5,202 bases of DNA from Bryobacterales bacterium (lineage in GTDB: Bacteria; Cyanobacteriota; Vampirovibrionia; Obscuribacterales; Obscuribacteraceae): positions 1 through 5,202 of the forward strand of contig CAJCHQ010000702.1 in NCBI GenBank assembly GCA_903970295.1, read 5' to 3'. Positions 1 to 5,202 of the stretch are shown in pieces. The stretch's first letter is position 1. The number at the start of each line of letters is the position of its first letter. The notes below the pieces were generated by a model. It was not told the DNA's origin and made no database searches. It saw nothing but the letters and a program-made list of their open reading frames with translations. The position numbers were made by a program, and so were the translations under genes.

Positions 1-831
1 GAAGAGCAGAAGCAAAAATATCTGCCCAAATTGGCCAAAGGCGAATGGCTTGGTTGCTGGGCGCTGACGGAACCGGGTACGGGTTCGGACGCTTCTTCTC
101 AGAAAACCACAGCTAAACTCGAGGGCGATCACTACGTTTTGAACGGCACCAAGCAGTTCATCACCAACGGGACGCATGCCCATGTTGCGATCATCATGGC
201 TATGACCGATCCGAGCAAAGGTCGCAAAGGCATATCTTCGTTCATAGTCGAACAAGGCACGCCCGGTTTTTCAGTGAGTAAGACCGAAAAGAAAATGGGT
301 ATGCGTGGATCGCCCACAGCCAGTTTGACTTTCGACAACTGCAAGATTCCCAAAGAAAATTTGATCGGTGCCGTCGGCGAAGGCTACAAGCAAGCGCTGC
401 AAACCTTAGAAGGAGGTCGTATTTCCATCGGTGCGCTCGCCCTTGGCATAGCTCAGGCCGCTTTCGATGCCGCTCTCTCTTACGCCAAACAAAGAGAAGC
501 TTTCGGTCAACCGATTGGCAAATTCCAATTCATTCAGGGCTATCTTGCCGATATGTCCACCTCGATCAACGCCGCCAGGCTAATGCTTTACCACGCTGCA
601 TGGATGAAGGATCATGGCAAACGGGTGATACTCGAGGGCTCGCAAGCAAAATTGTTTGCTTCTGAAATCGCCAGCAAGGTCTGCAATTTGGGTGTGCAAA
701 TTCACGGAGGCTACGGTTACATCGAAGATTTCCCGGCCGAGCGCTTTTTGCGTGATGCCAAACTGTGTGAAATCGGCGAGGGTACTTCCGAAATTCAACG
801 TCTTGTGATCGCGCGGCAATTGGGTTTGTAA
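1..831 (+). CDS. Acyl-CoA dehydrogenase, C-terminal part (5' end outside window)
   Basis: This FAD flavoenzyme performs the first, alpha-beta desaturating step of fatty-acid beta-oxidation, or of a branched-chain or short-chain acyl-CoA route, and passes electrons to electron-transfer flavoprotein in the cytoplasm. The frame is open from base 1 and gives 276 residues; the family is usually about 380, so roughly 105 N-terminal residues lie outside. Visible marks are family signature 1 (ALTEPGTGSDASS, from base 61), the middle beta domain, the REAFGQPIGKFQ segment of the C-terminal helical domain, and signature 2 (QIHGGYGYIEDF, from base 697). The GEGTSEIQ motif near the end has its glutamate at bases 778-780, the position of the catalytic base in short- and medium-chain dehydrogenases. 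The end ARQLGL is typical, so the C terminus is complete. Overall resemblance is to short-chain/butyryl-type enzymes, but chain-length preference cannot be read. The TTG at 31 is internal, because the upstream codons (EEQKQKYLPK) are conserved family sequence. Confidence 0.96.
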   Translation, partial: EEQKQKYLPKLAKGEWLGCWALTEPGTGSDASSQKTTAKLEGDHYVLNGTKQFITNGTHAHVAIIMAMTDPSKGRKGISSFIVEQGTPGFSVSKTEKKMGMRGSPTASLTFDNCKIPKENLIGAVGEGYKQALQTLEGGRISIGALALGIAQAAFDAALSYAKQREAFGQPIGKFQFIQGYLADMSTSINAARLMLYHAAWMKDHGKRVILEGSQAKLFASEIASKVCNLGVQIHGGYGYIEDFPAERFLRDAKLCEIGEGTSEIQRLVIARQLGL

Positions 832-837
832 AAGTGC

Positions 838-2088
838 TTGAAGACTAAGGCTTCCAGTTCATATTTGCCACTGCTGGCGGTGGCTATTGCCGCGTCTGTT
901 TTCGGTTCCAGCGTGGCCGCATGTGCCAATCCGGCTTCATCTGCGCAGGTTGGTGCGGTTGCGGCGAACTATTTTCCCAGGCTGACCGAGGAAATGCTGC
1001 GTTATTCGCGCATTCATTACGCCTTATATTTTGTCTGGATTTTATTCGATACTGTTATCGCCTGGGTCTTTCTTCAGCTCGGTTGGGCTATGCGCTTGCG
1101 AGCATATGCCCAGGCGCGATCCAAATTCCTGTTGGTCCAGGTTGCGATTTTCGTCAGCGGCTTTCTCGCCTACCAATGGCTTACGGGAATGCCTTTGAGC
1201 TTCTACAGCAGCTTCTGGCTGGAACATCAATTCGGGCTGAGCAATCAAACATGCTCCGATTGGCTATTAGAGCGGGCTAAGCATTTGTTTTTGGGAGTAT
1301 CAGTTGAAATTCCTCTGTGGTGGCTTTTGTACAAAACGCTACGCCGTTTTCCACGGAATTGGCCGTTCGTACTTTTCGGCGTATCTGTGCCGATCATTCT
1401 AAGTCTGGTCTTTCTCGCACCACTGATTTTCGACCCTATATTCAACAAATTCACTGCGCTGGCAGATAGTCCTTTGCGTAACGATATCAAGGCTCTGGCC
1501 GCTCAGTCCGGATTGCCAGACGCCCCTATCTTCGTTTCCGATCGCAGCAAACAGACGAACAAGATCAATGCCTACGTAACCGGAATTGGCTCCTCTGCCC
1601 GGATTGTAATCTGGGATACGACTCTCAGGCACATGCCAGAAGATCAGGTACTGTCAGTGGTGGCACATGAACTCGGTCACTACGTACTGAAACATGTCTA
1701 TTGGGGTTGCGCCTTAGCCGTTGCGATTAGCCTCGCCTGCTTGCCGGTCAATCTGCTCTGGACGCGAAAACTCTTTGCCAAACTGCCTGCTCGCTGGGGT
1801 ATTCAGTCCCTGGATGATCTAGCCGGTATGCCGGCACTTGTTCTAATTGCGACCCTGGTGACATTCCTCGCTGATCCGGCGATCAACGCCTACTCACGTC
1901 AAATCGAGCACGAAGCGGATCGATTCGGTTTGACTCTGAGAAAAGATGGACCGTCCATGGCGCGAACCTTTGTTGCGCTCTCACAGCAAAATCTCTCCGA
2001 GCCCGAGCCTCCTCCTCTGATTGAATTCTGGCTGTTCTCGCACCCTTCTTTGAAGAAGCGCATCGAGTTCGTCTTGCAACAGCCCTAG
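838..2088 (+). CDS. M48-family (Ste24/CAAX-type) integral membrane zinc metalloprotease
   Basis: A 416-residue Ste24-like endopeptidase. Residues 1-29 form a basic then hydrophobic signal-like segment ending VAAC (C29), which could be a lipobox or an ordinary signal peptide. Hydrophobic helices follow at about 60-83, 97-115, 150-166 and 175-197, with the family landmarks FWLEHQFGLSNQT (126-138) and FDPIFNKFTAL (198-208). The catalytic part has NAYVTGIG (244-251), the zinc motif HELGH (277-281), two more helices (about 287-305 and 333-346), the third-ligand motif EHEADRFG (357-364, E359), and the C-terminal SHPSLKKRIEF. All expected catalytic residues are present. The start is TTG, six bases after the preceding TAA and with no clear Shine-Dalgarno; no earlier in-frame start exists. 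The ATG at 994 is the main alternative and would remove the signal-like segment. Tight spacing suggests co-transcription with the acyl-CoA dehydrogenase. Bacterial members are thought to act in membrane protein quality control; the substrate here is unknown. Confidence 0.93.
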   Translation: MKTKASSSYLPLLAVAIAASVFGSSVAACANPASSAQVGAVAANYFPRLTEEMLRYSRIHYALYFVWILFDTVIAWVFLQLGWAMRLRAYAQARSKFLLVQVAIFVSGFLAYQWLTGMPLSFYSSFWLEHQFGLSNQTCSDWLLERAKHLFLGVSVEIPLWWLLYKTLRRFPRNWPFVLFGVSVPIILSLVFLAPLIFDPIFNKFTALADSPLRNDIKALAAQSGLPDAPIFVSDRSKQTNKINAYVTGIGSSARIVIWDTTLRHMPEDQVLSVVAHELGHYVLKHVYWGCALAVAISLACLPVNLLWTRKLFAKLPARWGIQSLDDLAGMPALVLIATLVTFLADPAINAYSRQIEHEADRFGLTLRKDGPSMARTFVALSQQNLSEPEPPPLIEFWLFSHPSLKKRIEFVLQQP

Positions 2089-2582
2089 TTTTCACTTTCG
2101 GTTTCCAGCATGTTGACGATTTTGTCGTGAAGCCAGGGCATATTTACCTTCAGCTTGCCCAAAAGAATGATCACTTCCGGGTCTTTTTGTTTGAGCATGA
2201 TCAGCAGAAGATCTTCGGGCAAAATCAAAGAACCTCTCATTTGAGCTTGTCTGTGGGCGAATTCAAATGTGCGATTGGCGGCAGTAGACAATGGGATACC
2301 CATGAATCTGATTTGCAGATCTCGCAAAGCTTGTTTGAGTTGGCCTAGAGCACCTGGCTCTAGCGTGTATCGAAAAAATTTTGTTGCCACCGGTTTGACG
2401 CTGTCGTAATTGACGCCGAGGGCGTTCAATTCTGTCGCTGCTAGGCTTTTAGCCTCGCCAAGAATGCCCAGAAAAATGGTTAAATTGCCGATTTCCTGGA
2501 CGCCGAAATCCTTTGTTTCAGCCTGAGCAATAGCCAGGACCTCGGCCACGCTCTCACTTAGATTGTCCCAGAAGGCGGACAT
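2085..2582 (-). CDS. Standalone Clp N-terminal double-repeat protein (no ATPase domain)
   Basis: This 165-residue soluble protein resembles the tandem Clp_N repeats found at the front of ClpC/ClpA/ClpB unfoldases. Repeat 1 is about residues 6-66 (SVAEVLAIAQAETKDFG, then an IGNLTIFLGILGE stretch matching the usual IGTEHLLLGLLRE, then LAATELNALGV). Repeat 2 is about 97-160 (LSTAANRTFEFAHRQAQMRG, LPEDLLLIMLKQ, LLGKLKVN). In the full unfoldases these repeats bind adaptors and substrates. Here the gene stops after them, and the sequence beyond is the protease gene on the other strand, so this is a self-contained protein and not a fragment with its AAA+ part nearby. By analogy with plant ClpT proteins it could bind a Clp complex as an accessory subunit or adaptor; that is inference. 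The ATG at 2582 is preceded by GGAGAG with five bases between GGAG and the start. It is transcribed towards the protease gene and divergently from the ABC gene. Confidence 0.78.
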   Translation of the reverse strand: MSAFWDNLSESVAEVLAIAQAETKDFGVQEIGNLTIFLGILGEAKSLAATELNALGVNYDSVKPVATKFFRYTLEPGALGQLKQALRDLQIRFMGIPLSTAANRTFEFAHRQAQMRGSLILPEDLLLIMLKQKDPEVIILLGKLKVNMPWLHDKIVNMLETESEN

Positions 2583-2585
2583 CTT

Positions 2586-2591
2586 CTCTCC
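2586..2591 (-). promoter_or_regulatory. Ribosome binding site of the Clp_N-repeat gene
   Basis: On the minus strand the bases read GGAGAG, with GGAG ending five bases before the ATG at 2582. This supports that start codon. Confidence 0.65.
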
Positions 2592-2605
2592 ACATTTGCA
2601 CTCTC

Positions 2606-2634
2606 ATTATCTGCCCATGAAAACGCAGTGCCTA
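2606..2634 (-). promoter_or_regulatory. Candidate sigma-70-type promoter for the Clp_N-repeat gene
   Basis: Read on the minus strand, TAGGCA (2634-2629, four of six matches to TTGACA) and GATAAT (2611-2606, five of six to TATAAT) are separated by exactly 17 bases. Transcription would begin near 2599, giving a leader of about 17 bases that contains the GGAGAG ribosome site. Spacing and position are good, but this is found by eye only. Confidence 0.4.
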
Positions 2635-2683
2635 GTTTTTTTCGTCGGCAGTGCGAGTGAAGATTGGTCCCCAGGTCTTCGAG

Positions 2684-2712
2684 TTGATTGCCCCCTCGCT
2701 ATCCGCGCTAAT
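2684..2712 (+). promoter_or_regulatory. Weak candidate promoter for the ABC gene (distal)
   Basis: TTGATT (2684-2689) and GCTAAT (2707-2712) are separated by 17 bases; each matches four of six consensus positions. Transcription would begin near 2719, just before the palindrome at 2722-2734, and leave a long leader of about 265 bases. Low confidence. Confidence 0.25.
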
Positions 2713-2721
2713 ACGCCAAAT

Positions 2722-2734
2722 CCCGTGCCACGGG
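2722..2734. promoter_or_regulatory. 13-base perfect palindrome, possible operator
   Basis: CCCGTG, a central C, then CACGGG is a perfect inverted repeat. It lies just downstream of the distal promoter candidate, where a bound repressor could block transcription. There is no adjacent T-run, so it is not an intrinsic terminator. The regulator, if any, is unknown. Confidence 0.3.
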
Positions 2735-2813
2735 CTGATTAGCTCGAAAAAATATTTTTAAGGGATTTAGTCGAGATCTTGAAAAGTCTGCAAGCGCTCT
2801 CGGGCAAGAAATC

Positions 2814-2842
2814 TCAACAAAACAAAACCTGCTTTCTATAGC
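2814..2842 (+). promoter_or_regulatory. Weak candidate promoter for the ABC gene (proximal)
   Basis: TCAACA (2814-2819) and TATAGC (2837-2842) are 17 bases apart, each with four of six consensus matches. It would give a leader of about 135 bases. It is an alternative to the distal candidate and neither is convincing alone. Confidence 0.2.
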
Positions 2843-2971
2843 CCTACTTGAATTCTCTGCGGTATAGGTGGAGTTATCTCTTATTTTTCACCTTCAACGA
2901 AGACAAAGCCAACAGCCAGTACTCACCCTAATAGCTCTCTCGAAGAAAGTGCTTCGGTGTTCTGGTTTAGC

Positions 2972-2977
2972 AAGGAG
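2972..2977 (+). promoter_or_regulatory. Ribosome binding site that fixes the ABC gene start
   Basis: AAGGAG lies seven bases before the ATG at 2985, an optimal Shine-Dalgarno arrangement. The earlier in-frame GTG at 2868 has no comparable site, so the 582-residue form starting at 2985 is preferred over a 621-residue form. Confidence 0.85.
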
Positions 2978-2984
2978 AAAGGTC

Positions 2985-4736
2985 ATGTCACTCACGAAGA
3001 GTGATCAATTGCTCCGGAGTGTTTCCCCTCCCGCTGGCGACAAATCGGTTCCGATCCGGCGGATGTGCAACATCATCAAGCCCTACTTTAGCGGTCCTCA
3101 GCGTCGCGGTGCCATTTTCTCCCTCGTTGTGACACTGGCGCTTTTGCTGGCTTACATTTTCATCAATGTGCAAGTCAGCTACGCCCTGAAGAAATACACC
3201 GATACCGTGCACGACCGGCATTCGGAAGATACTTATCTGTACCTGGGATATTGGGCGCTCTGGCTCTGTCTAATGGTGCCTATGTTCGTCAACTTCGGTT
3301 TTTATCGGTCGATGCAGGCTCTCAAATTTCGTCGCTTCATGACGCCGTTCGTGATTGCTCTAGCGCTGGCCAAAAACACTCTTCACCGCATGAATGGCGA
3401 ACCGGCGATCGACAATCTGGAGTGGCGCATCACCCAGAACGTGAAAGACTTCAGTCTGCAGGCTGCTGGCCTGTTCTTTTCCCTGGTCGAAAGTTTGACT
3501 AATTTTGTTTTCTTCACGCCGGCTCTGTGGCAAATCTCTCCGTTTCTGACCGCTTTCGCTTTTGTCTATCCGGCAGTCGGTTCGGGAATTGCTATCTTGC
3601 TGGCTCGCAAACTCGTGCCTTTGGCTGCAAAGCAAGACATGATCGAGGCGAACTTTCGTCTCGATGTCGGCTTGGTGCGCAAACACATCTTGTCCATAGC
3701 CTTGCTGCGCGCGGAAGTACACGAACGCGAAGTGCTCGGTGAGAAATTTGACTTGGTCACTGCCAACTTCGAGCAAATCGTCAGAATCAACCGGCGCCTC
3801 GCCTATTTCACCACTTTCTATAACTACATGGTGGCGCTGATACCGTTTGGACTGTTAGCTCATAATTATTTCAACGGTGAGTTAACCTGGGGTGATCTGG
3901 CCCAGGCCAGTTTTGTTTTCGCCCAGATGTACAACAGTGCGGCACTGCTCGTTTCACAGTTTGGTAATTTCAGTGACTTCGCGTCAACCACGAATCGGCT
4001 GGGATCTTTTCTGGAGGCACTCTATCGACATCACAACGAAGTGCCTGCTGGATCGGGCATTCAGATAATCGACGCCGATCATTTTGCTCTCGACCAGCTA
4101 ACTGTGTTAAAGCCGGACACAGGTGCGAAAATGACGAACGAACCGCTTTCGTTCGTGGTCGAAAATGGCTCGAGTCTGGCAATCTCAAGTGCGGATGGAT
4201 CGGGTGCTTTGCTCTTGCGTGTGATCGCCGGTATCGAGCGAGGCGGTGATGGGTGCGTCCACCTGCCAAGCCGCCCGGCTGTAATGTTTCTCGCGCAACC
4301 GCCTTATGTACCACAGGGCACACTGAGGCAGGCTCTAGCCTATCCTGGCGACGGTCAGCAACTGACCGACGTGCGGGTGCGCAGATGGCTGAAGTTGCTC
4401 AAGCTGGAAGAAGTAGAAGCAACTTACGGTTTGGATGAGGAAAACAATTGGGAGGAAAAAGTCAGCTTAATCGACCGGCAGCGTATTGGTCTGGCCAGGT
4501 TGTTAATGGCCAAGCCGAAATATGTATTTCTCGATGAGCCTACAGTCGGACTCGAGTCTGAAGCGGAGCATATTTTCTCGCTCCTCGAAGGTCTTGATGC
4601 CACCATTGTCACGGTTACTCAGCAGCCGGACATTGCCCGGCGTCACGATCAGGTGCTTGAACTTGTTGGCGACGGTTCCTGGAAGTTGACTTCTGCGGTC
4701 GAGCGCTTGCTCACAACTGTGCAGCTGCCGTAGGAG
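2985..4736 (+). CDS. ABC half-transporter of the SbmA/YddA (ABCD-like) type with a degenerate ATPase domain
   Basis: The preferred form has 582 residues: a membrane domain then a nucleotide-binding domain, normally working as a dimer in the inner membrane. Six helices fit at about 43-65, 86-107, 162-182, 184-207, 274-296 and 305-326. Family landmarks are IDNLEWRITQNVKDF (142-156; compare DNPDQRI in relatives) and IEANFRLDVGLVRKH (220-234). The ATPase domain spans about 363 to the end. It keeps IAG after the P-loop, the Q-loop (LAQPPYVPQGTLRQAL, Q438) and Walker B (YVFLDEPT, D517/E518). The P-loop reads ADGSGALLLR (403-412), with no lysine or following Ser/Thr and one residue shorter than normal. 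The signature reads VSLIDRQR (493-500), with isoleucine for the glycine of LSxGE. The H-loop position is Q546, and the D-loop is GLE. The frame is continuous, so this is not a frameshift. SbmA/BacA relatives import peptides; the substrate here is unknown. The coding end includes the TAG stop region just before the terminator; the last sense codon is at 4728-4730. Confidence 0.88.
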
Positions 4737-4761
4737 CTCTGGCCATGGACCAATGCGCTAG

Positions 4762-4814
4762 GCGACGAGAGGATGGTACCAGATAAGGTGCTACCTCTCG
4801 CTCGTCGCTTTTTT
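4762..4814 (+). terminator. Rho-independent terminator of the ABC gene
   Basis: GCGACGAG (4762-4769) pairs perfectly with CTCGTCGC (4801-4808), followed at once by six T residues (4809-4814). After a four-base bulge on the right arm (CTCG), pairing continues with AGG/CCT and then a segment containing two G-T pairs, closing on a short loop near AGATAA (4781-4786). It has no T-run on the other side, so it acts on plus-strand transcripts only. Confidence 0.9.
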
Positions 4815-5096
4815 CAATTCGGTTATTACGACATAAATTAGTAGGTTGCCTTTTTAATTTTTGTGCGGAGACTGTCCTTATTTTTGACACGAGGCCGACA
4901 CAAATTTTCGCTATTTTGACGATCAGTCACTTACTGTTCTTCAGCAACTGCTATTGATGGTAATGTTCCCCCTTCCTTACCGATCGGAAGATCATAATCT
5001 CGCGCCACTCGGTTTAATCAGCTGACCCGAGGTCGACCGATTTCGAGTATAGGCTGTTGCCATGGACCGTAGTCGCATTCCTCGACGGGGTGATGC
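4815..5096. other. Intergenic region after the terminator, no gene recognised
   Basis: Including the terminator, about 360 bases lie between the ABC gene and the next candidate start. The part after 4814 is A/T-rich at first, with T-runs, and has a perfect TTGACA at 4884-4889 but no convincing -10 box at the right distance. Small inverted repeats occur near 5008-5040, including the 8-base palindromes TCAGCTGA (5018-5025) and GGTCGACC (5031-5038). Short frames here (about 20 codons) lack ribosome sites and were not called. It probably holds the promoter of the gene starting near 5097. Confidence 0.55.
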
Positions 5097-5202
5097 ATGC
5101 AATTTCAAGGAACATTGAGCGGATCGGCTGCCGTCATACCGGTGGCAAATACAGATAGATTGCGTTTTCGACTCGAGGAGCTCTCTGCGAGCGGTTTTAT
5201 AC
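5097..5202 (+). CDS. Possible start of a protein gene, cut by the window edge
   Basis: An ATG at 5097 opens a frame that runs to the end of the window without a stop (35 codons, beginning MQFQGTLSGSAAVIPV). GGGGTGAT at 5087-5094 resembles the extended Shine-Dalgarno sequence GAGGTGAT at seven of eight bases, with GGGG six bases before the start. The gene follows a terminator, so it would begin a new transcription unit. Too little protein is visible to recognise a family; no signal peptide or membrane helix is evident. An open frame this short can occur by chance, so the call rests mainly on the ribosome site. Confidence 0.45.
   Translation, partial: MQFQGTLSGSAAVIPVANTDRLRFRLEELSASGFI

Larger units (their letters stand above)
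2583..2984. other. Divergent intergenic region between the Clp_N-repeat gene and the ABC gene
   Basis: These 402 bases separate two divergently transcribed genes and should hold both promoters. Visible content is a minus-strand promoter candidate close to the Clp_N gene, two weak plus-strand candidates, a 13-base perfect palindrome (2722-2734), a 12-base A/T palindrome (2748-2759) that may be bent or easily melted DNA, and the strong ribosome site of the ABC gene. The frame upstream of the ABC start stays open back to a GTG at 2868, but nothing there looks like conserved protein. No RNA gene or riboswitch was recognised. Confidence 0.7.

Noticed and set aside
921..1280. Plus-strand open frame of 119 codons inside the protease gene
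   Set aside because: It is out of frame with the clearly conserved Ste24 landmarks and its product is rich in Cys/Arg with no family resemblance.
2625..2654. Seven-base direct repeat GCAGTGC in the divergent intergenic region
   Set aside because: Too short, only two copies, and likely by chance.
2868..2984. GTG start giving the ABC protein 39 more N-terminal residues
   Set aside because: No ribosome site lies before the GTG, while AAGGAG sits seven bases before the ATG at 2985; the extra residues do not look like conserved protein.
3360..3776. Minus-strand open frame of 138 codons inside the ABC gene
   Set aside because: It lies wholly opposite strongly family-like membrane-domain coding sequence and its product has no recognisable domain; a shadow frame.
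4884..4921. TTGACA (4884) and TTGACG (4916) as promoter -35 boxes
   Set aside because: No acceptable -10 sequence is found at 15-19 bases from either.
4742..5068. Ten-base repeat GCCATGGACC at 4742-4751 and 5059-5068
   Set aside because: The match does not extend into the flanks and no mobile-element feature is associated; probably chance.
4956..5118. Very short frames after the terminator (starting at 4956, 5062 and 5093, about 18-22 codons each)
   Set aside because: No good ribosome site for the first two, all end quickly, and the frame from 5097 overlaps the last two with better support.

Overview
The window is ordinary bacterial chromosome with roughly balanced base composition. It holds three complete protein genes, one gene cut by the left edge, and probably the first codons of another at the right edge. 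No rRNA, tRNA, CRISPR array, insertion sequence or phage gene was seen. The host is a bacterium with fatty-acid oxidation, a Ste24-type membrane protease, a protein made only of Clp N-terminal repeats, and an ABC exporter-fold protein of the SbmA/YddA (ABCD-like) type. The last family is commonest in proteobacteria and cyanobacteria-related lineages. A non-photosynthetic cyanobacterial relative such as Obscuribacterales would fit, but that is a low-confidence guess from gene style, not a demonstrated assignment.

Layout. Positions 1-831 (+) carry the C-terminal three quarters of an acyl-CoA dehydrogenase. Six bases later a TTG codon opens a 416-residue M48 (Ste24/CAAX-type) membrane metalloprotease (838-2088, +), so the two are probably co-transcribed. 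A 165-residue protein of two Clp_N-like repeats with no AAA+ ATPase domain runs the other way (2582-2085, -). Its stop codon and the protease stop share one CTAG palindrome. A 402-base divergent intergenic region (2583-2984) carries candidate promoters and a 13-base palindrome. It is followed by a 582-residue ABC half-transporter (2985-4736, +), which ends at a strong intrinsic terminator (4762-4814). The remaining sequence to 5096 is non-coding as far as can be seen. An open frame with a fair ribosome binding site starts at 5097 and leaves the window.

The most notable item is the ABC protein. Its membrane half looks intact, and its nucleotide-binding half keeps the fold, the Q-loop and the Walker B aspartate/glutamate. 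It lacks the Walker A lysine, the signature glycine and the H-loop histidine. It looks like a transporter carrying a pseudo-ATPase domain, in a family where SbmA/BacA relatives run on the proton gradient with no ATPase domain at all. The standalone Clp_N protein and the Ste24-like protease suggest a neighbourhood concerned with protein or peptide handling, but no functional link between them is shown by the sequence.
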